This document shows, in pieces, positions 19,537 to 26,765 of a stretch of 62,341 nucleotides of DNA. Position 1 is the first letter of the stretch. Every line of letters starts with the position of its first letter. The DNA lies in contig JAOXSB010000020.1 of NCBI GenBank assembly GCA_025800345.1, forward strand, positions 1 to 62,341, written 5' to 3'. Made by a program: the position numbers and the translations under genes. Source of the stretch: Mangrovicoccus sp. (lineage in GTDB: Bacteria > Pseudomonadota > Alphaproteobacteria > Rhodobacterales > Rhodobacteraceae). A model generated the notes under the pieces. It made no database searches. It was not told the DNA's origin and saw only the letters and a list, made by a program, of their open reading frames with translations.

Positions 19537-20862
19537 ATGGATGAGGGCAGCGCGGCGTTGGATGCCGCCTTTTGGATCACCAGCGGGTCGATCCTGTTCC
19601 TACTCACATGCTCGGCCTTTTTCTCTGGCTCGGAAACCGCGCTGACCGCCGCCTCCCGGGGCAAGCTGCGCTCCATGGCCGATGGCGGCAATCAAGGGGC
19701 GGGCAAAGCGCTTGAGCTGACCGAGGATAATGAACGCCTGATCGGCGGTATCCTATTGGGCAATAACATGGCCAATATCCTGGCCACCTCATTGGCCACG
19801 GCGCTTTTTACCAAGCTTTTTGGCGAATCCGGCGTGGCTTTGGCCACTTTGGTGATGACAGCCATGGTGCTGATCTTTGCCGAGGTGCTGCCCAAAACCT
19901 ATTCCATCACCGATCCCGAACGGGCCGCTTCGCATTCTGCCGGGCTGATCGGCATGGTGATCTCGGCGCTCTCGCCCGTGGTCTCGGTGGTGCGCATGAT
20001 CGTGCGCTCGGTGCTGGCGCTGTTTGGCGTGCGCATCGCCGCCGATAGCAATATGCTTTCGGTGCGCGAGGAAATCGTTGGCACCTTGACCTTGGGCCAT
20101 TCCGAAGGCGTGGTGGAAAAGGAAGATCGCGACCGGCTGCTGGGCGCGCTGGATCTCAGCGACCGCACGGTTGAGGAAATCATGCGCCACCGCTCGGATA
20201 TCGAGCTGATCGACGCCGCCAGCAAACCCGAAGATGTGATCGCCCAGGCCATCGCCTCGCAACATACCCGCCTGCCCGTCTTTCGCGATGACCCGGAAAA
20301 CATCATCGGCGTGATCCATGCCAAAGACCTGCTGCGCGGGGTGCAAAAATACCTTAACGGCATGGGGGGGGATCGCCTGGCCCTGGCCGAATTTGATTTC
20401 CTAGCGGTGGCGCGCAAACCCTATTTCGTGCCGGAAACCACCACCCTGGCCGAACAAATGCGCCAATTCCTGCGCCGGCATACCCATTTTGCCCTGGTGG
20501 TGGATGAATATGGCGATTTGCAGGGGCTGATCACCCTTGAAGATATCCTCGAAGAAATCGTCGGCGAGATCACCGATGAATTCGATAGCGGCGGCGCTGA
20601 TGGGATCGAGCGCAGCCATGATGGCAGTTTCCTAGTGGATGGGGGCGTGACCATTCGCGATCTCAACCGCGCCCAAGATTGGCAATTGCCCGATGACGAA
20701 GCCAATACCGTGGCAGGCCTGGTGATTCACGAAGCGCAGATGATTCCCGTGGCCGGGCAGAAATTCACCTTTCACGGGTTCCGCTTTGAAGTGATGGAAC
20801 GGGAAAACAACCGGATCAAGACCTTGCGCATCGTGCCCCATCCCCCGCGAAACAAAGCCTGA
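19537..20862 (+). CDS. CorC/HlyC-type CNNM transport protein
   Basis: The 441-residue protein has an N-terminal DUF21/CNNM membrane domain (about 15-195) with the signature FFSGSETALTAASRGKL. A CBS pair follows (about 210-340), then a C-terminal CorC_HlyC domain (about 355-435, TVAGLVIHE). Relatives are linked to magnesium or cobalt efflux and were once called hemolysin-like. The start is supported by CAGGAGAGCAGT. It lies 76 bases after gyrA and may share its transcript. A strong terminator follows about 80 bases after the stop. Ion specificity is uncertain. Confidence 0.92.
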   Translation: MDEGSAALDAAFWITSGSILFLLTCSAFFSGSETALTAASRGKLRSMADGGNQGAGKALELTEDNERLIGGILLGNNMANILATSLATALFTKLFGESGVALATLVMTAMVLIFAEVLPKTYSITDPERAASHSAGLIGMVISALSPVVSVVRMIVRSVLALFGVRIAADSNMLSVREEIVGTLTLGHSEGVVEKEDRDRLLGALDLSDRTVEEIMRHRSDIELIDAASKPEDVIAQAIASQHTRLPVFRDDPENIIGVIHAKDLLRGVQKYLNGMGGDRLALAEFDFLAVARKPYFVPETTTLAEQMRQFLRRHTHFALVVDEYGDLQGLITLEDILEEIVGEITDEFDSGGADGIERSHDGSFLVDGGVTIRDLNRAQDWQLPDDEANTVAGLVIHEAQMIPVAGQKFTFHGFRFEVMERENNRIKTLRIVPHPPRNKA

Positions 20863-20944
20863 ACAAACACGAATATTTAATCCCATTGCGGCAAACAGGG
20901 CTTGGGTCTTCCTTTTATGCAAGACTCTCCTCCCTGTTGACTGG

Positions 20945-20972
20945 CCGCGCTCTGGCAGAGCGCGGTTTTTTT
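20945..20972 (+). terminator. Rho-independent terminator
   Basis: CCGCGCTCT-GGC-AGAGCGCGG gives a perfect 9-bp stem followed by seven T. It ends the corC-like transcript, or a short RNA that carries CTCTCCTCCCTG just before it. That pyrimidine-rich stretch resembles anti-Shine-Dalgarno motifs of Rhodobacter small RNAs, but I see no clear promoter for a separate RNA. Confidence 0.88.
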
Positions 20973-20995
20973 GTGAAATTCTACGCGCAATATCG

Positions 20996-21024
20996 TTGAC
21001 CCGCGCCTCAACTCTGCCTAGCCT
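20996..21024 (+). promoter_or_regulatory. Promoter of a candidate small RNA
   Basis: TTGACC (20996-21001) and TAGCCT (21019-21024) are separated by exactly 17 bases. The start would be about 21031. A terminator lies only about 80 bases on, and a second promoter precedes ialB, so this promoter probably serves a small RNA. Confidence 0.6.
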
Positions 21025-21030
21025 CTGGCC

Positions 21031-21114
21031 AACAAGATCGGCCAGTCCGACAGGGAAAAACGCATCTAAGATGCGAAAAAACGAATGAAAAGGGGATCTT
21101 CGGGTCCCTTTTTT
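21031..21114 (+). ncRNA. Candidate small RNA of about 84 nt
   Basis: The stretch starts about 7 bases after a good -10 box. It contains a perfect hairpin CGCATC-TAA-GATGCG (21061-21075) followed by an A-rich single strand. It ends in a textbook terminator, a GGGATC/GGTCCC stem with a TTCG loop and six T (21093-21114). No open reading frame of note lies within it. Promoter, hairpin and terminator together support an independent RNA gene between the corC-like gene and ialB. I do not recognise its family. The alternative is an attenuated leader of ialB, made less likely by the separate promoter at 21148. Confidence 0.55.
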
Positions 21115-21147
21115 ATTTGCCGATACGGTAATTCACACGGTTTCAAC

Positions 21148-21176
21148 CTGACGGCGCAGCGCCCCCATGCTAAGAT
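21148..21176 (+). promoter_or_regulatory. ialB-family gene promoter
   Basis: CTGACG (21148-21153) and TAAGAT (21171-21176) are 17 bases apart, predicting a start near 21183 and a 34-base leader before the ATG at 21217. Confidence 0.6.
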
Positions 21177-21216
21177 ATGCGCGAGCAGTTTATCCAACCG
21201 ATCAAGAGACGCTAAA

Positions 21217-21876
21217 ATGACCCGATCATTTCTTGCCATAGCCGCATTTTCTTTGGCGCTGGCCATGCCCGTCGCTGGCCAGGCCCAAAGCCTGACGGAT
21301 CTTGTCAGCCCGCAGAACGGCGGCACCGCTGGGCAGCCGCGCCCGGCGCAACAGGCACAAAATTCTGGCAGCTCGGGCCTGTCCACCGGCACTGCATTGA
21401 ACGATGGCGGCGTGGCCGTGGGCGAAAGCTATGAGCGTGGCACCTTCGGGGATTGGCAGCTCACTTGCGTTAAAACCGGCCAACCCGCCGAGCCTTGCCG
21501 CCTGTCGCAAAACCTGACCGATGAAACCGGCGGCTCCGTGGCGCGGATCGAGATTTTCCCCACCAATGATCCCAATCTTTCCGCCGGCGCTGCGGTGCTT
21601 GCGCCTTTGGGCACTTTGCTGCCCCGCGGCGTGCGCATGTCCATCGCAGATGGGCCGGTGAAAATGTACCCGTTCATCATCTGCAACCGCGAAAGCTGTA
21701 TCTCGGAATTCGGTCTGCTGGCCGATGAAGTCGCTGCCATGAAATCCGGGGCCAGCGGTCAGATCACCCTGGTGGCTGCGGCCGCTGTGGAAACCCCGGT
21801 GGATGTGAAACTATCCTTGAGCGGCTTTACCAAAGCCTATGAAGAGTTCGAGAAACTCACCGCGGGCCTGTTCTAA
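21217..21876 (+). CDS. Invasion-associated locus B (IalB) family periplasmic protein
   Basis: The 219-residue precursor has a clear signal peptide (MTRSFLAIAAFSLALAMPVA, cleavage after GQAQS or nearby). A Gln/Ser/Gly-rich linker is followed by an IalB domain from about residue 75. Two disulfide-ready cysteine pairs are visible, in LTCVKTGQPAEPC and IICNRESC. The name comes from Bartonella, but the family is widespread in free-living alphaproteobacteria and its function is not defined. The start was set at ATG 21217, which gives the signal peptide and fits the promoter upstream. It converges on the ketosynthase gene with 28 bases between stops. Confidence 0.88.
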   Translation: MTRSFLAIAAFSLALAMPVAGQAQSLTDLVSPQNGGTAGQPRPAQQAQNSGSSGLSTGTALNDGGVAVGESYERGTFGDWQLTCVKTGQPAEPCRLSQNLTDETGGSVARIEIFPTNDPNLSAGAAVLAPLGTLLPRGVRMSIADGPVKMYPFIICNRESCISEFGLLADEVAAMKSGASGQITLVAAAAVETPVDVKLSLSGFTKAYEEFEKLTAGLF

Positions 21877-21904
21877 GCGCCCAAGGGAAACGGGCTTTGC
21901 GCGC

Positions 21905-23113
21905 TTAAACCGCGCGCAGAGCCAAAACAGCGTTAAAACCACCAAAGGCAAAAGCGTTGCTGATCACCACATCCACTTTGGCCTCGCGGGCCTCATTGGG
22001 CACAATATCAAGCGCGCATTCGGGATCTGGCTCTTCATAGCCAATGGTGGGGGCAATCACCCCATCGCGCAAAGCCATGGTACAGGCCAACAGCTCGATC
22101 GCGCCCGTGGCGCCAATGGCATGGCCATGCATGGATTTTGTGGACGACATCATCAGCTTATCCGCATGGGCCCCAAACACATCGGCCACAGCCGCGCATT
22201 CGGTTTTGTCATTGGCCGCAGTGCCGGTGCCATGGGCATTCACATAGCCCACCTGTTCCGGCGTGATCCCCGCATCTTGCAACGCGCCCGAGATCGCCCG
22301 CGCCGCGCCTTGTTTTGAGGGCATGACAATATCAGCCGCATCCGAGCTCATGGCAAAGCCCACCACTTCAGCGATGATATCCGCGCCCCGGGCTTTGGCA
22401 TGCTCGTAATTCTCGAACACATAAACCGCCGCGCCTTCGCCCTGGACCATGCCATTGCGATTGGCGGAAAATGGGCGGCAAGCGTCTTTGGACATCACCC
22501 GCAGGCCTTCCCAAGCTTTCACCCCGCCAAAGCATAGCATCGCCTCAGACCCGCCCGTGACCATCACATCGGCTGCGCCGCCGCGGATCAGTTGAAAGGC
22601 CAGCCCCATCGCATGGTTGGACGAGGCGCAGGCCGTGGCCACCGTAAAGCCAGGGCCTTTGATATTGTATTCCATCGACACATGGCTGGCGGCAGCATTG
22701 TTCATCAGTTTGGGAACAACAAAGGGATGCACCCGGTTTTTACCATCCTCATAGACCGACCGGTAATTGTCATCTTGGGTGTTCAGCCCGCCCCCAGACG
22801 TGCCCAGCACAACGCCCGTGCGCCCGGCCAGATCCCCGGCAAAGCTCAGCCCCGATTGGGCAATCGCCTCGCGGGCAGAAAGCAGCGTGAATTGGGTAAA
22901 GCGGTCATAAAGCGCGATTTGCTGACGGTTGAAATGCAGCTCGGGATCATAGTCCCGCACTTGCCCGCCAATGCGGATCGCCAAACGCTCCACATCGCGA
23001 AATTCCAGCGGACCAATGCCACAACGTCCTTCGCGCAGAGCCTCTTGGGTCTCTGCCACAGACCGGCCAAGGGCGTTGATTGAGCCTTGCCCGGTGATAA
23101 CGACCCGGTTCAT
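21905..23113 (-). CDS. Beta-ketoacyl-ACP synthase next to lpxD
   Basis: The 402-residue protein is a FabF/FabB-type condensing enzyme with a complete Cys-His-His triad: C162 in VATACASSNHA, H294 in VNAHGTGTAAND, and H331 in KSMHGHAIGATG. It elongates acyl chains on ACP with malonyl-ACP. It is encoded after lpxD and a small ACP, overlapping the ACP stop codon by one base (TAATG). This suggests a dedicated route to the fatty acid used in lipid A rather than housekeeping fatty acid synthesis. No reductase or dehydratase gene accompanies it, so its immediate product would be a 3-oxoacyl-ACP unless general enzymes act on it. Confidence 0.92.
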   Translation of the reverse strand: MNRVVITGQGSINALGRSVAETQEALREGRCGIGPLEFRDVERLAIRIGGQVRDYDPELHFNRQQIALYDRFTQFTLLSAREAIAQSGLSFAGDLAGRTGVVLGTSGGGLNTQDDNYRSVYEDGKNRVHPFVVPKLMNNAAASHVSMEYNIKGPGFTVATACASSNHAMGLAFQLIRGGAADVMVTGGSEAMLCFGGVKAWEGLRVMSKDACRPFSANRNGMVQGEGAAVYVFENYEHAKARGADIIAEVVGFAMSSDAADIVMPSKQGAARAISGALQDAGITPEQVGYVNAHGTGTAANDKTECAAVADVFGAHADKLMMSSTKSMHGHAIGATGAIELLACTMALRDGVIAPTIGYEEPDPECALDIVPNEAREAKVDVVISNAFAFGGFNAVLALRAV

Positions 23114-23367
23114 TACTTTTTGTCCACCAACCCTTGAACAGCCGCCACGATTGCCTCGACCGATGAAATATCGAAATCGCTGGCATTGGGATCATTGGCA
23201 TTGAAGGGAACCGAGATGTCAAAGGCCTCTTCGATCGCAAAAATGCTTTCGACCAGCGCCAGACTATCGATGCCAAGATCCTCAAGACTCATCTCGGGCT
23301 TTACATCACCGACTTCCATCATCGCTTGTTCAGCAATGATCTCGATCACCTGGGTCCGAACGTCCAT
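23113..23367 (-). CDS. Acyl carrier protein (dedicated, AcpXL-like setting)
   Basis: The 84-residue acidic protein has the phosphopantetheine site LGIDSLALVE with S35 as attachment residue. It is longer than the housekeeping AcpP, with an acidic insertion (NDPNASDFD, about 59-67), a feature reminiscent of AcpXL of rhizobia, which carries special acyl chains for lipid A. It sits 30 bases after lpxD and is translationally coupled to the ketosynthase. It probably delivers the acyl group used by LpxD or a later acyltransferase. Confidence 0.9.
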   Translation of the reverse strand: MDVRTQVIEIIAEQAMMEVGDVKPEMSLEDLGIDSLALVESIFAIEEAFDISVPFNANDPNASDFDISSVEAIVAAVQGLVDKK

Positions 23368-23397
23368 CCCCGCCTCTTCATGTTATCTTGCGGTGAT

Positions 23398-24489
23398 CTA
23401 GTCATTTTGTGTGAGCTTTGAAACTGCTTTTTGCAGTGCCGCGACTTCCTTTGCCATACGCGGCAAGCGGCGCAGGGCTTTGTAGCTTTCCAACTGACTT
23501 GTCATCTTCGTGGCCGGGGCCCCCAGAACCACCCGGCCGGCGGGCACATTGGTAAAGATTTTACTCGCGCCACCCGCCACCACATCATCACCGATAAAGA
23601 TATTATCATTGACCCCGACCTGACCCGCCAGGACCACGCGATCCCCAACTTTGGCCGAGCCCGCCAGGCCCACTTGCGAGCAGATCATACAATCTGCCCC
23701 AACTTCGACATTATGCCCGATCTGGACCAAATTGTCGATTTTTGTGCCCCGCCCGATTTTCGTGGCCCGGATCGTGCCCCGGTCGATATTGGCATTGGCG
23801 CCGATCTCCACATCATCGCCAATCTCCACATGGCCCAGGGAATGCACCCGCTGCCAATGCTGCTCGCGGGCTTCATTGTGATCGCCCAGATCGCTGCGCA
23901 CCCGCTCCACTGATGACGGCTCGGGGGTGACAAAGGAAAACCCATCGGCGCCAATCACCGCATTGGGATGCAAAATCACCCGATCCCCCAGCCGGGCCGA
24001 GCTGCACACCCGCGCGCCGCTATGCAGCAGCACATCATCGCCGATCTGCGCCTCCGGCGCCACGGTGGCATGGGCGGCGATCCGGGCGCGCGCACCGATC
24101 TTGGCCCCGGCCCCAACCACCGCGAAAGGGCCAATGGCACAATCGGGGCCAAGCTCGGCCGCATCGGCCACATAAGCCGCCGGGTGGATGCCAGGCTCAA
24201 TCGCCGGGCCGGGATCCATCAGCGCGGTGAGCCCAGCCATGGCCAGCTTGCCATGTTCCACGAAAATCGCGGCCTCAAGCCCCATCTCCTGCCAAGGCGC
24301 ATCGGGCCAGAGCAGCGCCACCCGCGCCGCGCCCTCGCGCAGGGCATCGGCATATTTCGGGCTCATGGCCAAGGCAATCTGATCGGCCCCTGCCAGGCCA
24401 GGCTCTGCGGCACCGGAGATGAGGATGTCATTATTGCCCTCAAAACGCGCGCCAATAGCTTGCGCGATTTCGGCTACTTTATGTGCCAT
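23398..24489 (-). CDS. lpxD: UDP-3-O-acylglucosamine N-acyltransferase
   Basis: The 363-residue protein has an N-terminal uridine-binding domain (about 1-100) and a long left-handed beta-helix of hexapeptide repeats (about 100-320), then a C-terminal helical tail. The catalytic histidine region is [14 protein letters not shown] (H259), and the upstream [12 protein letters not shown] is typical. It adds the amide-linked acyl chain in the third step of lipid A synthesis. It leads a three-gene minus-strand group with a dedicated ACP and ketosynthase. The usual fabZ-lpxA neighbours are absent here, while lpxI and lpxB lie at the end of the window. Confidence 0.96.
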   Translation of the reverse strand: MAHKVAEIAQAIGARFEGNNDILISGAAEPGLAGADQIALAMSPKYADALREGAARVALLWPDAPWQEMGLEAAIFVEHGKLAMAGLTALMDPGPAIEPGIHPAAYVADAAELGPDCAIGPFAVVGAGAKIGARARIAAHATVAPEAQIGDDVLLHSGARVCSSARLGDRVILHPNAVIGADGFSFVTPEPSSVERVRSDLGDHNEAREQHWQRVHSLGHVEIGDDVEIGANANIDRGTIRATKIGRGTKIDNLVQIGHNVEVGADCMICSQVGLAGSAKVGDRVVLAGQVGVNDNIFIGDDVVAGGASKIFTNVPAGRVVLGAPATKMTSQLESYKALRRLPRMAKEVAALQKAVSKLTQND

Positions 24490-24864
24490 CGCCCCACCTC
24501 TTATCCGTTGCTGACCTGCTGGCTATGCCCGGCGCGACCCTATCTGCCCCGGCCCCAAAGCGTAACCCCTGGGGCGAACACTACGTAAAAAACCCCCACC
24601 GTCATTTTTTAACGCGCGAATCGCGCCCGAAGAAATGCCCCACGGATCACAGCTTTGCCGCAAAAAAGTGGCCTCAGCACCACATTCGTTGCATTCGTAA
24701 CGCAGTTTTCAGGAATTTTCGGCAAGTTCTTGCTCATAACACGGCGCCTCACCAAACTGCGCTTCTGCCTTAAGACAGGAGCCCGCGCTTGTGAGAAAAG
24801 CGGTTTTGTGGGATAGTGACGGCAATGGGTCCGGAAAGTGACCTTTTAAGGCAGGAAAACAGGC
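24490..24864. other. Divergent intergenic region between lpxD and the DUF882 gene
   Basis: This 375-base gap must hold promoters for both sides. For the plus strand, TTGTGA and GATAGT with 17-base spacing lie near 24790-24818, a weak match. A 96-codon open frame at 24483-24773 overlaps the start of lpxD and has no domain or ribosome binding site, so I do not call it. No hairpin or RNA gene is obvious. Confidence 0.5.
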
Positions 24865-25443
24865 GTGAGCGAGCAGAATGACGGCGGATCGGGCTGTCTG
24901 ACACGAAGAGGTGTCTTGGCAGCCTTTGCGGCGACAGCGGTAACCGCTGCCCCCACATATGCAAATGCATTCGGATTTCTCAGAGGCGGCGGCGATGTGC
25001 GCCGCCTGAAAATGTATTCTGGGAGAACCGGTGAACATATTGACGTGATCTATTGGGTCGATGGCCGCTATGTGCGCCCGGCCCTGCGTGAAATTAACCA
25101 TTTCATGCGCGATTGGCGGCAAAACAAATCCATCAAGATCGACACCCGCACCATTGATATCATGGCCGCGACCCATAGCATGCTGGATGTGAGCGAGCCT
25201 TACACGCTGCTCTCGGGCTATCGCACGCCGCAAACCAATGCGATGCTGCGCCGCCGTTCGGGCGGGGCCGCGAAAAACTCGCTGCATATCAAAGGCCAAG
25301 CGGCGGATATTCGGCTGCAATCGCGCAGCGTGTCGCAAATCGCCCGGGCCGCGGTGAAATGCAATGCAGGCGGGGTTGGCCGCTATTCCAGCTCGAATTT
25401 CGTGCATATGGATTGCGGCTCTGTCCGCACCTGGGGCCGCTAA
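24865..25443 (+). CDS. DUF882/YcbK-type M15 peptidase-like protein, Tat-exported
   Basis: The 192-residue protein starts at a GTG (AGGCAGG upstream) with a twin-arginine-type signal: LTRRGVLAAFAATAVTAAP. The mature part is a DUF882 domain with M15-family zinc-ligand motifs, SLHIKGQAADI (His and Asp) and FVHMDCG (His). It also has SGYRTPQTNAML, as in D,D/L,D-carboxypeptidase relatives. It probably acts on peptidoglycan in the periplasm after folded export, though activity of this family is not well shown. It is monocistronic with its own terminator at 25473-25497. Confidence 0.88.
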   Translation: MSEQNDGGSGCLTRRGVLAAFAATAVTAAPTYANAFGFLRGGGDVRRLKMYSGRTGEHIDVIYWVDGRYVRPALREINHFMRDWRQNKSIKIDTRTIDIMAATHSMLDVSEPYTLLSGYRTPQTNAMLRRRSGGAAKNSLHIKGQAADIRLQSRSVSQIARAAVKCNAGGVGRYSSSNFVHMDCGSVRTWGR

Positions 25444-25472
25444 GCTGCCTTAGCCCAGGACACGCCCAAAAT

Positions 25473-25497
25473 GCCCCGCCCCGAGCGGGGCTTTTTT
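25473..25497 (+). terminator. Terminator of the DUF882 gene
   Basis: GCCCCG (25473-25478) pairs with CGGGGC (25486-25491) and is followed by six T. Confidence 0.85.
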
Positions 25498-25732
25498 ATG
25501 GGCAAAGGGTGCGGAGCCCTTCGCACGAGGAAATCTCTCACCGTGCGGCCGGGCCTGCGAAATATTGCCAGGCACATCGAGATGAAATCCCCGAAAGGCG
25601 CATCAGCATCCGAGACTTTGATGCGAGATTTGCAATGGCAGGCCTGCTCGACTTTGCTACCGTTCGTTGCCCCACCAGCAAAGACTGCGAACGCCCTTAA
25701 GCAGTCAACCAATATGGTTTTCCGTTCAACAC

Positions 25733-26545
25733 TTAATGCGCGGCAAACCGGTCAAGCTTTTCCATACTGAGGATTCGGTCGGGCGGTGTTGCGACCCGCT
25801 CCATCATGCAGCAGTCGGTTTTCAGACTTTCGATTTCAAAGTTTGGAATTGCTGCCTTGAATGCCCAAGCATTAAGGAAGGTGCGCGCAAGCCCAGGCAT
25901 TTCACCCATCTCGCTCACGATCTTCGAATAGCTCGCGCGCGGATGAGCTCCTTGAATGAGTTGTTTGCCGTTGACAGAAACATGAATAAGAACGGGAACT
26001 GTAGCCGAGTTGAGCAGCTTAAGGCCCGATTGGTCACCAAATAACCGATGTACAACGTGCTGATCAAATTCAGACCCATGGGTCAAGTAATGGTTGAAAC
26101 CATTCACGAGTCCCGATCTTGAAAGGCTAAAATGGACCTGGCCCTGCCTTCGGCCTCGCTTCTCCTTTGGACCAATGTCTTCAATCACTTCAAGAAGTCT
26201 ATTTTCTACCGAATTCCATCTTGGATGGCGCACGAGAATTTCTCTGAGACGTTGTTCCCGGTCCGCGGCCACCAAGGGGTGCAGCCCCTTCTGTTCCACA
26301 GAGAGAATCTCTTCGGGCAGCAATCTAGTCCCATGGAAGACGCAAAATTCACGTTCCTGAAGCCAGCCCTGAATTTCGGTTGAAACAGTTTTAATACTCG
26401 AATTGCTTACGACAAAGTCTCCCGCATCTTCTATATATTCGAAATGCGATGACATGAGTTTATTCACGGCTTCCTTGCCCAATATACGAACCACAAGATC
26501 GGCGAAAGAGCTCTCCCAAGTTTCAAACTTATCGTAATTAATCAT
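25733..26545 (-). CDS. Orphan protein of unknown function, possible ADP-ribosyltransferase-like fold
   Basis: I do not recognise this 270-residue protein with confidence. Its bases are unlike its neighbours: hand-counted 60-base lines give about 38-50% GC while surrounding core genes are plainly richer, which suggests transfer. Residues 67-90 read FCVFHGTRLLPEEI then a GL dipeptide. The pattern, a hydrophobic strand ending in HGT or HATR followed by E-I and GL, recalls the first His motif of ADP-ribosyltransferase-like folds. VHFSLSRSGL (137-146) could supply the second strand. This is a weak pattern match only. No toxin, antitoxin, nuclease or transposase gene is adjacent. It ends about 290 bases after the DUF882 gene and starts about 220 bases from the lon stop. 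Confidence 0.6.
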   Translation of the reverse strand: MINYDKFETWESSFADLVVRILGKEAVNKLMSSHFEYIEDAGDFVVSNSSIKTVSTEIQGWLQEREFCVFHGTRLLPEEILSVEQKGLHPLVAADREQRLREILVRHPRWNSVENRLLEVIEDIGPKEKRGRRQGQVHFSLSRSGLVNGFNHYLTHGSEFDQHVVHRLFGDQSGLKLLNSATVPVLIHVSVNGKQLIQGAHPRASYSKIVSEMGEMPGLARTFLNAWAFKAAIPNFEIESLKTDCCMMERVATPPDRILSMEKLDRFAAH

Positions 26546-26719
26546 AATAACTCTGGGGATGTTTGATAGCTGCCAGTCGCTTCGACCGTAAGCTTATTGG
26601 CCGAACGTGGCAAATTAAGTAAGTGCACGATGGACATTAACCCGAGATGCAGATCTTTTCACCTTGCGCTCACTACATACCTCCCTGCGCGAAGGGCAAA
26701 GACGCCCCCAAAATAGCAA

Positions 26720-26743
26720 AAGGCCCAGCGATTGCCGGGCCTT
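26720..26743 (-). terminator. Terminator of lon
   Basis: AAGGCCC (26720-26726) pairs with GGGCCTT (26737-26743), with a further GC pairing inside the loop. T-rich sequence lies on both sides, so it can act in either direction. It lies 23 bases after the lon stop codon. Confidence 0.8.
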
Positions 26744-26765
26744 TGTTTTGATCTGTTTTGCGCGC

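Noticed and set aside
24483-24773. 96-codon frame between lpxD and the DUF882 gene
   Set aside because: Overlaps the start of lpxD, lacks a ribosome binding site and has no recognisable features.
25440-25712. 90-codon minus-strand frame beside the orphan gene
   Set aside because: Covers the DUF882 terminator and has no domain; I looked for a transposase remnant or second gene of a toxin pair and found no motif.
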